Origin: Notamacropus eugenii
Lineage: Eukaryota > Chordata > Mammalia > Diprotodontia > Macropodidae
NCBI RefSeq assembly: GCF_028372415.1
Contig: NC_092873.1
Location: forward strand, 353,586,660-353,650,659
Direction of reading: 5' to 3'
DNA length: 64,000 bases
Shown here: positions 37,371 through 49,599 of the stretch, piece after piece
Position numbering within the stretch: position 1 is the first letter of the stretch
Layout: the number at the start of each line of letters is the position of its first letter
Notes under the pieces: model-generated
Told to the model about the DNA's origin: nothing
Database searches by the model: none
Seen by the model: the letters and a program-made list of their open reading frames with translations, nothing else
Program-made: the position numbers and the translations under genes

Positions 37371-38815
37371 ACTCTGGCCCCACTCTCTGAGAGCCAGACT
37401 CTATTTGCTCCCCAGGACTTTAGGGTATCCTAAGGAATTGAGGTTCCCTATTGCCATCAGCTTGAGTCCCTACTTATTATGTTCTCTCCATGAGTTAAAG
37501 ATGAGTTGGCTGTTAGAACAGTTTATTTAACCACTCAACACTAGTTATTTACTTCAAAGAATATATAACACAAAGAATATTTACTTGAAAGCTGTATCAA
37601 GAGCATATATTCAAATGTTTCACCCAGTCCTCTGAGATACTATACCACCTCAATCTCTAGGAAAGTAGGCACAACACTTGGATCAATTCCTACATAAGTA
37701 TGGTCCCACCAAGTTTATGTCCAAGGATGGCATCGCTGCTGTGTGAGTACTTCCACTGTGCTGGGGTCCCAAAGGTCATTCCCCAAAATCACTCTTTGCT
37801 CTTCAGGACTTTGATACTGTTCAGGTTGCAAAATCCAGCCTAGATTTCAACTCTCGGATTCCTGTGGCCTATTTTTCCAACCTTTGAAACTCTCTTCACC
37901 TAGAATTGAAAAGACCAAGGAGGCCCCATTTCTCAACCTCCTATGGCCTCAGAAGGCAAAATCCCAAAATTTTCCCTTAACCATATGGTCTCTCAGTAGA
38001 CACTGTGACATTACTACTGAGTTATCCCAGATGCAAATGGAGCAAAGAACTGGCCAAAACTGACTCAGACCTTCTTAAAGATGCAAACAGTTCCAGATAT
38101 TCAGCCAGTAGATAAAAAAAAACTCTTCCTTGGCTAGCCAACTGGAACCAATGTCTAAGAGCACTCCCCAGTCTCTCTAAGACATTTTCACTTTACACAT
38201 CATTACAACTCCCCTGGAAACAACCTTCCCAGGCTTTCCATGTGGGGAAATTGTATCACCTGAGTAAACCAATAGGGTCTACACATGTGCCAGATCCCCA
38301 TGACTCTATCTGCTTCTTAGCATATCAGATGGCACGGAACATTTCGTTATTATACCCACCTTACAGTTGTAGGGATCAATCTTGACTTCACAGGTTTGGA
38401 AATGAAACATCTCTCTTCTAAGCAAAGAGCTGGAAGACTATAGGTCCAAAATGAGGCATTTTCTGCCAGACATGGTCAACGTATCTGTTTAGCTTAACTA
38501 TTTTGTTACAAGAGAGGATTTCTGGGGCAGATGAATAGAAATAATTAGGAAGTAACCGTACTATAAAAAAATCAATAAAATAAATATTTTTTAAGGCTTC
38601 ATTTTTAGTCTTCTAAAGTCAGGGAATAAATAAGTAGGGAATAAGTATAAGTAGAGAATTTGAAGGAACAGGTATGTGTCTCATCCCTCTTGGCAACCTT
38701 CTTTGAACACAACAACAGATCACATTAACATCACATTAAGTGAATAAATGAAACCATGGAGACATGGATGGGTATGTATTATCTGGCCTTTTATATATTT
38801 CTAAATGAGCTACAG
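37371..38815. other. 1.4 kb without a recognised feature
   Basis: Pyrimidine-rich, no long frame, no repeat family I can name. It could be an old LTR or DNA element. A repeat-library search would settle it. Confidence 0.3.
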
Positions 38816-39060
38816 GGCAGCTGGGTGACACAGTAGATAGAGCGCTGGGTCTGGAGTCAGGATGACCTGCGTTCAAATCTGGCTTCAATCACTTGCTAGC
38901 TGTGTGATCCTGTGCAAGTCACTTAGCCCTGTTTGCCTCAGTCTCATCATCTATAAAATGAGCTGGAGAAAGAAATGGCAAACCACTCCAGTATCTTTAC
39001 TTACTTTACTTAATCACAAATGGAATCACAAAGAGTCAGGCATGATTGAACAAGTATTAT
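38815..39060 (+). repeat. tRNA-derived marsupial SINE, full length
   Basis: Head GGGCAGCTGGGTGACACAGT, box-B-like GTTCAAATCTGGC, then GTGTGATCCTGTGCAAGTCA and CAAACCACTCCAGTATC, with the 3' end near GAGTCAGGCATGATTGAAC. One of the best preserved copies in the window. Confidence 0.85.
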
Positions 39061-39464
39061 AAGGGTGGTCTAGAGCACTCCCCAGAGAATTGATCATGTA
39101 GTCTGGGCCATTGCTAATGGATGTGCATGATCCAGCAACTAACCCTACATTGGCCTCATGGTCTTCGTGTCTAGTCAGTAAAGGTAATTCATAACCAAGC
39201 CAGAAAGAGCAGCCCAAAGAGTAAACTATAAAAGAAACTGAGGAGAAACAGCACATCTTCTTTTTTGAGTACTTCAACTTGGACTTCCAATGAAAAGGGA
39301 GGGAATTTCTCTCTCTTACCCAGGCTTCTACTCCCTTCCTCCCCTCAACCAGGCGACAATGGTGACTTGCATGTCAACCACATAGGGACAAGAATGTGTG
39401 CTTGCACAGGTGAGCCTGAGTTCCTGGTTGCCTTCTCCCTCTCCTTTGTGACCAAATCAAGTTA

Positions 39465-40330
39465 AGGAACATTTATTAAAACACCTACTCTTTGCCAAGC
39501 ACTGTTCTAAGCTCTAGGGATTCAAAAAAAGGGAGTAAAAAGAAAATGGTTCAGGCTCTCAAGCAAGACAATATGCAAACAACAATATGCAAATAAGATG
39601 AACAGGATAAATTGAAGACAATTTGAGGAAGAAGAAACTCTTGGTTTTCTAATCTGGGCCATCAGGAAGTTCTTGGAGAAGTAGGGATTTGAGGTGAAAC
39701 TTGAAGGAAGGCAGGGAAGCCTGGAGGCAGAAGTGATGAGGGAGAGTAGTTGAGGCCTGGGGCTTGATCAGTAAAAAGGCATAAATTAAGAAGATGGAAC
39801 AGCAAAAAGGCTAATGATGATGGATCCTGACGGTTGATGGACAGAGGGGAATAAAGTGTAAGAACACTGGAGAGGCAGGGAAACATCAAATCATGAAAAA
39901 GTTCAAAATTCAGAGATTCTATATTTGATCGTAGAAGTAATAGAGAGCCGTTGTTGATTATTGAGTAGAGAGGTAACATGGTCAGACCTTCACTTTGGAA
40001 AGGTCATTTGGGCAATTAGTTGGAGGATGGACCATAATGCAAATCTGAAGCAAGAATTCAAACCAGAAGCCTGTTTCATTCATCTAGGCATGAGGTGATC
40101 AGGGCCTGTACCAGGTTGGTGACAGTGTCAAAGGAGAGAAGGGGGCATGTTACAAAAAGAAATAACATGAAGATAGAATCTAGTCTTGGCAATAGGTTGG
40201 TGGGTTCAAGAGGATGACACTGATGTTGCAAGCCTAGATGGCTGAGAAGATGGTAGTACTCTTGAGAGTAGAAAGGAAATTTGGAAGAGGGGAAGTACAA
40301 ATTTTTGATATATGAATGTAATAGAATATT
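39465..40330 (-). repeat. L2-type LINE, reversed, about 860 bp
   Basis: Reversed L2 tail (AACATTTATTAAAACACCTA, GCCAAGCACTGTTCTAAGCT) and then the upstream L2 region, which on the minus strand reads as broken RT C-terminal sequence. Stops are frequent. Confidence 0.7.
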
Positions 40331-40451
40331 ACACTAAAAGAAATGACAACAATTAGGAATTTAGCATCTCTATTTGAGGAGACAAAGTCCAGAAGGTCCA
40401 TAATGCCTTTGAAAATCTCTCACGCAAGCCATTTCCACTCATAATTTATAG

Positions 40452-40594
40452 CAGGGATGGTGAACCTGCTGAGGCCTCGAAGTCACATGTGGCCCTCTAG
40501 GTCCTCAAGTGCAGCCCTTTATGAATGCATTTGGATAGGATTGAGGACCTAGAGGGCCACATGTGGCCTCGAGGCCTCAGGTTTCCCACCCCTG
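40452..40594. mobile_element. Short palindromic hAT MITE, second copy
   Basis: Same family as 35,690-35,892: starts CAGGGATGGTGAACCTG and ends CAGGTTTCCCACCCCTG, with CCACATGTGG at 40,558-40,567. The flanks (ATTTATAG and ATTTTAGT) are only roughly alike. Confidence 0.7.
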
Positions 40595-40644
40595 ATTTTA
40601 GTATTCCCAAACAAAAGAAATTTTCAAAATAAACTAAAAATTAC

Positions 40645-40835
40645 AAAGGGCCTAGAGTCAGTTCAAGTCTAGCCTCAGACACTTACCAACTGTGTGACCC
40701 TGGGCAAGTCACTTAACCCTGTTTACCTCAGTTTCCTCATCTGTAAGATGAATGGAGAAGGAAAGGGCAAACCACTCCAGTATCTTTACCAAGAAAACCA
40801 ATGGGGTCATAAAGAGTTAGACAAGATTGAACAGG
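40645..40835 (+). repeat. tRNA-derived marsupial SINE, head missing
   Basis: GCCTCAGACACTTACCAACT, GTGTGACCCTGGGCAAGTCA, CAGTTTCCTCATCTGTAAGA, then GTCATAAAGAGTTAGACAAG. Same family as 38,815. Confidence 0.8.
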
Positions 40836-40839
40836 AAAA

Positions 40840-43335
40840 AGTGAGCTACTCTTATTGTATATAGTTGCCCAGAGAACAAAGTTCATGTGAAAATTTAGTT
40901 AACAGTTTTGATTCACCAAACAGAATAATACACACTTAACTTTGGCACACCGTGAAGAATAGTTTTCCTAAATCATTCAATCAGTCTTTAGCAACTCCAG
41001 CCCGGGACTCTTCTTTCTTCCTAGTCAAAGGGGAACTCCAAAGATTTCTAAGAATTGAATGGAAGACTTCTTGCTTCCCTGAGTCTGATCATTAACTTAA
41101 TCCAGCTACAGCTGGGGAAAGGTTTAGGGCTTAACTGTATTAATCAAGGCCATTGGTCCTCATTCAATCACCATTGGAATTCTATCTTATTGAAAAACAG
41201 TACTTTGTTGAACTTTGACTTTAGAAATGAGATTAGACCTTTGAAAAGGATTTCAGACAAGGATACTGATTAAGTATATGCTGATTATTCATTCATCTAC
41301 TCATCTAACTATCTATCTATCTGTCTATATTCAGTAAGGGCCAAGAACTTCAGACTAAAATATTATCCTAATATTATTTTGTATTATGTAGGGGAAGGAG
41401 AGAAGAAGGTGAGAGGTTCAGTATCCTTTTACACAGGGGAAAGGTTGTATGAACCAAAGTCAGCAGAACCAGGCAAATAATGTATACATACTTACTACAA
41501 AAAGAACATTAAAATGAAACTCAACTGTGAGTATTTATAGTGACCAATTTTGGCTTTGGAGAAGAAATACGAAAGCACCTTTCTCCTTATCACTGGGTAC
41601 TAAGCATGTGAAATGATGCATATGTAGTGGCCCCCCCCGTGAGCTAACCCCAGACTGACAAACCCCTTATTCCCATGCAGGTCACCTACCCTAGTTAAAG
41701 GTAATCTATGGATTTATGCTTTTGAAAACATAGCTCATAAACCTCTAGTCATCTGGTCCTTAATAGTCAACCAGAAGAACTATAAAATTTTTTTAAAAAG
41801 TCAACAAGAGCACACAATTGGCTCATAGCAAAGATATTTATTGAAATGGCATGTAAAAAATAAATGGCACAATAAGCAAAATAATTATAAAACATCTCCA
41901 TAAAACTCATTGTCAAATTCCATTCCTCCCACAAATGCATACAGCATCCTTGGAAAATGTCAACAAACATAGGTCACGTGACCCAAGAGACATACATATA
42001 GAGAACACATGTGGCCAAGTCACCTGACAGTTCCTGAGCTACAGGAACCTTCATCTGCTCCACATGTCATTGCACTGCTCCTCCCTGGAGGCAGACATTT
42101 CTGCTGACCCAGGAGTTCTCTGGGCTTACTCCTTACCAGGAAGAATGTCTCTGATGACTGGCTATTGCTACTCTGGTATTCTGCCAAGCCTTGCTAGATG
42201 CTACCTGGCCTTACTTTCCACCACTTCAGGTTTGGGCTAAATAGAACTCCTTTGCTAGGATGCTCTTTCAGGAAAAACCTTTACCCTTGGACCAGGAAGA
42301 GTCTCAGTTTAGGGGCCTGCTCTGGGACTTGAGCAGGATCCCAGCTCTAGGCACTGGATTCCCAACTCTTACCGCTAACTTCACTAGACTCTGCAACTGA
42401 ACTATGAGGTTTTGATCAAACACCTATCTCTTACTTTGTTTTTGCTGACTTCACTCAGCAAGATGCCATTGCTTAATGGTGGGGGAAGAAGAGAAAAACA
42501 ATCTCCACTACCATTCCCCCCAATCTCTGCTGAACTGTGGAAGAGATATGAGGAAAAAGTGAAGTCTCAAGACATGAGTTCTTCCTTCATAGCTGACTGG
42601 CTTTTTTCTTCAGGGCTGACTTGCTTTCAGGCATAGCCGCTCTTGGGTCAGCCAGTTATCAGTTGACCTCATCAAATAGTCAATGTCCTGTAATTTCAGG
42701 TTGATGGAGAAACCTCTTCGCACTTTATTATTAAATTGTTTAGAAAATTCCCCATCTCCATTACATATAACTTATTAGACAAGGCCATTGTGTTAATTGG
42801 TTTTGTTTTACTGTTTCTTTATTACAAGGGAAATCTCATTTAGAGTTAGAGAGTAACTATAGAAGATTGATCATCTGATAGGCCTAATATTTACCAGTTC
42901 CCAGATTTTCTCTGATGCAGCTTCCCCCTTCCCACCACAACATGGGGAAGCCTAGCCCCCTTCTCCTACTCTAATCCTTAGGAATGAGCTTTCCCTAAAC
43001 AGAGATATAGCTTTCCCTGGAACTTGATTCTGACATAGCTTCCATAGCCTAAAGGCATAAAAAGTCCTAGCCATGAGCAGTCAGGCTTATCAGACGTGGT
43101 GAATTTCTAAAGAACATACTAGTCACCATGTCTTTGATCATATCCTGCACTGGTGACCAGACACATTTCATAAGGGACTCTGTTTCCTAGAATGCTTGTG
43201 ATAGAGTATCCTCCAACAGATCTTGATGCAAAAACAAAAGGCATCAATTAAAGAAATCTGCTAAACAAGACAATGTTTTCAAAGTAACTCTGTTATCACT
43301 AAGAAAAAAATCACCATACCAAAATGTATGAAATG
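40840..43335. other. 2.5 kb with only a short CTAT repeat recognised
   Basis: A CTAT/CTGT microsatellite lies near 41,297-41,328. The rest, including the pyrimidine-rich block 42,050-42,420, carries no feature I can support. Confidence 0.35.
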
Positions 43336-43339
43336 TATG

Positions 43340-43510
43340 AAAACAGTGTTGAATCAGAAGACCTGTATTTGGATCCCATCTCTACATGATACATGATGGG
43401 TGAAATTAGGGGGTAAATTGTGCTTCAGTTTCTTCATCTAAAAAACAAGGAGGTGGAGCTGGATTATCTCTAAGGTCCATTCTGACTCTCAATGTGTGAT
43501 CATGTATTTT
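43340..43510 (+). repeat. MIR SINE, diverged
   Basis: TGTTGAATCAGAAGACCTGT, then GCTTCAGTTTCTTCATCTAA and GGAGCTGGATTATCTCTAAG. Confidence 0.55.
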
Positions 43511-44079
43511 GGAGGAACCTGACCATCAACAGAACACATGTTTCAAGTGATTTCTATGATAATAGGCTAGACTCCTACAATCTCTCACTGAGTTCTTCAT
43601 GTGACTGAAGGAAGCACATGTTGCTGAGGTGGTAGTGAGGACCAAAAGAGCACTTGATCTACAGCCTCCAACAATTATTCACTGAGCAAAGGCATCTGGT
43701 CACAAAAGGAGAAAAAAACAGCCTTAGTTTTCTTTAAGGAATTATAAAGGTAATGTTTAGAAAATTGGATAGGTAAAGAGGCCCTTTCTTTTTTTACCCC
43801 CAGTGATGAGTAAGATTTAGAGTCTTCCTATGGTCATTTTTCTGAGTCCTAGTACCATATACTTCTCTTTTTCCTTCCTTGTTCCTTTCTTCTTTTTTTT
43901 CTCCCTCCCTTCCTTCCCTGGGGAAAGAGGATTCCATAGAAAGGAAATAAGCTCTTGTAGAGCCTAAGTATATTTTCATATTGAATTTTACAAATCAGAT
44001 TATATCAGAAACATTAACAAAATGCACACTTTTTCCCAACCTTCTCCCAATGTCATCATCCCAAATTCAGTAGTCTTGG

Positions 44080-44275
44080 ATGATTCAGTTGACCTGTAAT
44101 CTCAAAACAGGTGGGTCATTCAGATGTGGAATGACCCTCCAGCAGAGGAAAAGTGAAGCTGGTGACCTTGTACAGCCTTCCCTCACTCAAAATAAAGTCA
44201 AGTGCAAGTCATGTCATCATTTCTCTGATGGCATGGTTTTCTTTGGCAACAAAGGACGAACACAACAACCCTCTA
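44080..44275 (+). repeat. Composite marsupial SINE body
   Basis: GAGGAAAAGTGAAGCTGGTG, GTACAGCCTTCCCTCACTCA, AGTCAAGTGCAAGTCATGTC, GGCAACAAAGGACGAACACA. Confidence 0.75.
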
Positions 44276-44309
44276 GTGGTGCAGATTGCAATCTACCCAT
44301 CTCTTGTGA

Positions 44310-44770
44310 ATGGTAGTGCAGCTGAAAGAGCACTGGCTCTGAAGTCAGGGAGCCTTGTTTCTAATCCTTGTCTGACTTTACTTGTGTAACCTTGGGCAAG
44401 TCCCTTTACATTTATGGGTCTCAGTTTCTTTATAATAATAATAATAGCTAACATTTATACAGCATCTACCACATGCCAAGAACTGTGCTAAAATCTTGAC
44501 ATATATCATCTCCTTTATCCTTACAACAGCCTTGGGAGGTAGGTACTATAAGTATCCCCATTTTACACATGAGGAAAGTGAGGCAAACAGAAGTTAAGTC
44601 ACACAGTTGATAAGTATCTGAGGCTAGATTTGAACTCAGATCTTCCTGACTCCAGGCCCACTCTATCCACTATGCCACAGGTCTGACAGTTTATCTGTAA
44701 AATAAGGGGGCTGGACTAAATGGCTTCTGTGGTCATCTCCCAAACCTGTTGGTCTCCTGTTCTTCACTAT
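44310..44770 (+). repeat. MIR SINE interrupted by another MIR
   Basis: Left half 44,310-44,425 (GAGCACTGGCTCTGAAGTCA to GGGTCTCAGTTTC) continues at 44,690-44,770 (TTATCTGTAAAATAAGGGGG). The reversed SINE 44,426-44,689 sits inside. Confidence 0.65.
44426..44689 (-). repeat. MIR/CORE-type SINE nested in a MIR
   Basis: Reversed pattern: TAACATTTATACAGCATCTA, CTTGGGAGGTAGGTACTATA, ATGAGGAAAGTGAGGCAAAC and a head ending TATCCACTATGCCACAGG. Confidence 0.7.
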
Positions 44771-44929
44771 TTCTGGGAACTCATCATCCTACAATAGGAC
44801 ATTAATTCTGAAACTTACAGATCCTCAGCACTCCCTGCCTCTAAAATCCTCCATTTGAGGAGGGTGCCCAGGGCATTCCTCATTATTTCCCACCCCTGTT
44901 GCAGGACTTCATACCCTGAACAGGTTACC

Positions 44930-45090
44930 TCCATTCTGTCTCTTTTCAGCTTTTTTTTTTAATGTTGTCTCCCCCCATTAAATTATGAACTCCTAGAGGG
45001 CAGGGATTTTCTAATATTTTGTCTTTGTATCCTTTGTGCTTAGCAAAATGCCTGGCACATAGTAGGCACTTAAATGTTTTTTGACTCTGA
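44930..45090 (+). repeat. L2-type 3' end
   Basis: AATTATGAACTCCTAGAGGG, CAGGGATTTTC, then GTGCTTAGCAAAATGCCTGG and CACATAGTAGGCACTTAAAT. Confidence 0.7.
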
Positions 45091-46140
45091 CTTTCTGGCT
45101 CTAGGTCTATGATTCTAATCTTGTACAGTTGTTGTCCGTGTCTTCCCATGTATCAGTTTTCCGGGCTCACTCTCTGAGAGTTAAGCTGACTACATCTCCC
45201 TTTCAGAGTTCTAAGGATATTTCTGAAGGGCAATGGAGTAGCTTTTACTAATGATACTGAGGTCTCAAGCCTTCATTCCAGTGTTCTCCTCATGATTATA
45301 AGTTGATTGCCATTTAGTCAGCCAGCCAATTGACTAAATAATGTCAATTATTTTTTAGAGTGGTAGTTACTAAGATAGTACTTTAAGAACTGTTGTTATG
45401 AAACATCTCTTGCCCCAAAGTCTGTGACACACTCTTCTACAACAGTATACAGAGTCCAAGGAAAGTGGATTCAAGCTTAAAGAGCACAAAGAGATAACTA
45501 AAAGTTCCTGTTTCCTAGGAGTCTTTTACTATCCATCGTAGGGCATCATATAGCTTCTTTGCTGGATGTCTTATGGTATTATAAATCTACATCCAATCTG
45601 TCCTCAGTTCCCAATGCAGACACTGACATCAACTGGTCTAGGGGGTCACTAGGATAATGATGGGAAGGAGGGAAATCCAAAATCCCCTGATCCCTTCAAA
45701 GGTCAGAATGTCTTTCTCTGGCTAGAGAGAAGTGGGAAGAAGATCTCAGCCAATACCTCCCCTTACCCTCACCCCCTTTCTGCCCCAATGAGCTCTTCCT
45801 TCTCAAGAGTTTGATCACAATGCCATATTGGCTCCAATCTCTGAAATGACTCCGGTTCTCAACAGGCTTGAAAATTACTGAAGATGGCTCTTTGGACATG
45901 GCCATGCTTTCTTAGCTCATCTGAATACTCTTCTTGTGCAATGTGCCATGTGCAATGTCACTCCAGTTCTAAGGACTTTTCACACTTTATCTAAAGCCTA
46001 TGATTGATTTCAATTCATTCTTGCCTCATTAGGTACTAGGGCATCTTATTGATTATTTTAAATGGGGAGGGGTGGCTTGGTTAAGTCAATCAATTTCACC
46101 CTTAAACTCATAAATCTGCCACAGGGGCTCCACCCAAAAA
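45091..46140. other. 1 kb without a recognised feature
   Basis: No family resemblance or long coding frame supported on either strand. Confidence 0.35.
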
Positions 46141-46765
46141 ACCATTTTCCTGCTATATGTAAAGTAGTATACTAAAGTACTGAGGATATAAAAATGAAAG
46201 ATGACAGCCTTTACTCTCAAGGACATTACAGTCTAGTAAAGTCCTCACATATAAATTACTATACTCTATTTCCCTGCTTTCAGTCTCTTCCTGCTCAATA
46301 CAAGACTAATCTTTCTAAATTGTTGCCTCGATCTTGTACCCTCCCCTAACTCATTACATGCTTCCTTTTAGAACACCTCAGCCTGTCTCTTAAGCCTCTC
46401 CATAATTTGAATCCACTCTACCAATTCAGTGTTCTTACTACTCCCCAACATGCATCCAATTGGATGATTCACTTCCCTGAAATGCTCATCTCTGCCTCTG
46501 TGCTTTTGCTCATGCCATGGCCCCTCATGGAATTCCTTACTTCTTTCTCTCCCTCCTCTATTTATTCAAATTCTCCCATTTTTCAATGCTTAGCAAAAGT
46601 CTCATCTTTTTCATTAAGCCTTCCATGATCAATCAATCAACAAGCATTGAAGTGCTTACTATGAGCCAGGTACTATGCTAAGCACTGGGAATGTAAAGAT
46701 ATAATTATATTCTAACACTTAATGAAACAACAAATATTTATTGAAAATAAAGCTCTATTCTAGGA
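46141..46765 (+). repeat. L2-type LINE pieces, mixed orientation
   Basis: A reversed L2 tail (46,141-46,250) is followed by a forward 3' part (46,260-46,630: CATAATTTGAATCCACTCTA, ATGGCCCCTCATGGAATTCC, TTAAGCCTTCCATGATC). A second reversed tail (46,630-46,765: GAGCCAGGTACTATGCTAAG) completes the block. Probably several insertions. Confidence 0.6.
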
Positions 46766-47164
46766 ATTGTAGAGGATTTTAAAAAATATATCATGTAGCC
46801 CTAGTCCTCCAAGACTTGACAATCCTAGCTTGGGATGACTCTGAGATACTGTTGACCTGAAAATTTGGTTAAAGGAGAACAGGCTAGGTGATACATAAAT
46901 TCATATTGTTTATTCCCTTAAAGCTAGTGGATACGTGCAGCAAGGAACCAAAACATAGGTTCTGACTGTCTGATACAAGAATGACCAGCCTTAAATATGT
47001 TATAGAATTATCCCAACTCAGGGTCTCTACATCACTGAAATTTGTGATCTCTGTATGTAGTATGAGAAAGGAATTTTCTTAATTGAATAGGTGGTAAATA
47101 CAACAAGATAAGAGAGTTGACAAAGTCTCAATTGAAATTACAACCCAGGATATCTTTTCTTTCT

Positions 47165-47315
47165 TTCTTTCTTGAGGGAGGAAAGGCAAGGTAATTGGGG
47201 TTAAGTGACTTGCCCAAGGTCCCACAGCTAGTAGGTGTTAAGTGTCTGAGGCTCAGGTCCTCTTGATTCCAGGGCTGGTGCTCTATTCACCACACCACCT
47301 AGCTATCCCTATCTG
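47165..47315 (-). repeat. tRNA-derived SINE, short form
   Basis: Reversed: GGTAATTGGGGTTAAGTGAC, TTGCCCAAGGTCCCACAGCT, ACCACACCACCTAGCTATCC. The TTTC run on its left is its reversed A-rich tail. Confidence 0.8.
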
Positions 47316-47387
47316 TGTTTCCTTTACCATTAACATGCCATAACACAGTATGTGTCCATAAAATATTAAGATAAGAAAAAGTCCCAT

Positions 47388-48024
47388 CCTTTATCTCAAA
47401 GACATCACAGAAATGGGAAAGGGTCCCACATGTACAAAAATATTTATAGCAGTGGTAGCCAAAAATCAAGGGGATGCCCATCAATTGGGAAATGGCTGAA
47501 CAAGTTGTGGTATATGAATGTAATTGTGCTATGAGAAACGATGAACAGGAAGACTTCAGAGAAGCCTGGAAAGACTTATATGAACTGATGCTGAGTGAAA
47601 GGAGCAGAACCAGGAGAACTTGATACATGGCAACAACCACAGTGTGCAAGGATTTTTTCTGGTAGACCTAGTACCTCATTGAAATGCATGGCCTTTAAAA
47701 AATTTCCAAAGGACTCTTGAGGCAAAATGCCTTCCACATCCAGAGAAAGAACTATGGAATTGGATCACAGATAGAAACAGAACATTTTCTTTTGTATTAT
47801 GTTTTGTTTTGTTTTATGGTTTCTCCCATTCATTTTAATTCTTCTATGTAACATGTTTTTAATAGGAAAGTACATGTAGAACCTATATAAGATTGTATAC
47901 CATCTCAGAGAGGGAGTGCAGAGGGAGGGGGGAATGAGAGGGAGGGAGGAGAAAAAAATCTAAGATATATGAAAGTGATTGTCAAACACTGAAAACAAAT
48001 AAAATAATTTAATTTAAAAAAAAA
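47388..48024 (+). mobile_element. 5'-truncated L1 insertion with 14-bp duplication
   Basis: L1 ORF2 end and 3' UTR (ATATGAACTGATGCTGAGTG, GAAAGAACTATGGAATTGGA), ending in an A-rich tail. AGAAAAAGTCCCAT occurs on both sides at 47,374-47,387 and 48,025-48,038. About 637 bp long. Confidence 0.85.
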
Positions 48025-48039
48025 AGAAAAAGTCCCATT

Positions 48040-48620
48040 ATTCAAGATAGTATCTCAGGTTAAGGGTCTCATCTTTAAACAGAGGAAAAATGCTCTTAAG
48101 TGAGCCCCATCTGACCTCAAGTATTTTCTGAATTTACTCAGAGAACAAAGAAGCTATTAGGTCCAACCTCTTCTTTTGGTTAATTAGTTCAGGGTCTGGC
48201 CCTTATTAAAGTCCAAAAATGATATTAAATGATTATCAATACATACAGATGAAAAGTTAGGAGAAGAAATTATTTATATGGAAAGATACAAGAAAATAAA
48301 AGACAAGTGCTCAAATGACTGGGATTATGGTCTATTCATCTTCTTGTAAGAAAGGGTGCCCCAAAAAGACTTCAGAAAAAGCTGAGGGTCTGCCAAGTCT
48401 AAAAGAAAGAGACCTAGAATGTAAAGAGGAAAGCTTTCTGCAAAATAGATATTCTTTACCTTGAAAAGTAGGTGAATACCTTAAGAGCATATGAAAAGGT
48501 CAACCTGACTATAAACTGCGCTCCAGAGTGTAGACTGCATTCACACCTTTGTCTTCTACTTAAGATTCCAAAAGGTGAATTGAAGGTGGTAAATGACTGA
48601 ACTGAAACTAATCACCCTAA
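48040..48620. other. 580 bp without a recognised feature
   Basis: No repeat family or coding signal seen. At 48,620-48,715 there is a possible MER5/hAT-like piece (GTACTGGTTCTCAACTTTTT). Confidence 0.3.
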
Positions 48621-48715
48621 AGTACTGGTTCTCAACTTTTTTGATCTCAGGAACCCTTTCCAGACTTAAAAATTAATGAGGCCACCAAAGAGTTATATTA
48701 GACATTAAAAGGGAT

Positions 48716-48902
48716 GTGTATTCATCCTTCATTGCCGAAGAAGACCATTCCATCAGAGAAACGATGACATGACTTGCACGTGACTTTGTTTTGAGTGAGG
48801 GAGGGCTGTGCAGGTCATCAGTCTCACTTTTCCTCCACAGCCATCTGAATCCAGTGACCAGATAGTCATCAGGATGACTGGAGGTGACCCAGGATGAGGC
48901 AA
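48716..48902 (-). repeat. Composite marsupial SINE body
   Basis: Closely matches the 34,022 copy: TTCATCCTTCATTGCCGAAG, AAACGATGACATGACTTGCA, GGGAGGGCTGTGCAGGTCAT, ACTGGAGGTGACCCAGGATG. It ends at an AT-rich tract instead of the tRNA-like head. Confidence 0.75.
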
Positions 48903-49015
48903 TATGTATTAAAATATAATATATAATATTATATATAATTATATTATTAAGTATATTATATTTTATATATGTTATATAAAATATAATACATAAAATATGT
49001 ATTAATTCACTTAAA
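48903..49015. repeat. AT-rich low-complexity tract
   Basis: About 110 bp of almost pure A/T with many ATATAAT/ATTATAT self-complementary stretches, at the truncated edge of the composite SINE. Confidence 0.8.
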
Positions 49016-49599
49016 ATAACAATCATAAACTGAGGTGAAAACCAACTCCTTTCTTTTCTCCCCTACTCTCATCCAAATCGACCTCAGCCCTCCTTTTCCA
49101 TAGTCTAAGAGACATAGACTAAGAGACTGCTTTTCCATCCCCCCATGCCTTCTATTATTAACTGAATCCTTTAATCCTAGATCTTTCCACCTCACACTCT
49201 TATCATTTTCTGATAGTAACAGAAATCTCATTTCCTTTGAAGGACACTTCAGCCTTCACTACTCTCCATCATTGGGTGCTCCTCTTATGCCCTAAAAACA
49301 CATTGTTTAAGAAGGAGGAATAAGCACACTTCTTGCTTTCCATTGCCATTTCCAGTGTCCCTTTTCCACCAAGATGCAACCACCTCTTCTCCTTTGAATT
49401 TTACTCCATCTGTATATATCACATAGCACAGATCTCTGCAACAATTCCTTATCAGCTTCCAGATCGTTATTCCTTTTTCATTAAGAAGCCCAGTTTTTGG
49501 TTTACAATCTCTTTTTTCCACCCCAAATACTGTTTTACATACACAAGAACTTCAATATCAGTATCCTTTAGAATACCTTTACTGCATCAGTTCCTTCAA

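Noticed and set aside
38815..39060. tRNA gene
   Set aside because: Box A/B-like text belongs to a tRNA-derived SINE followed by a CORE-like body; no tRNA cloverleaf is maintained.
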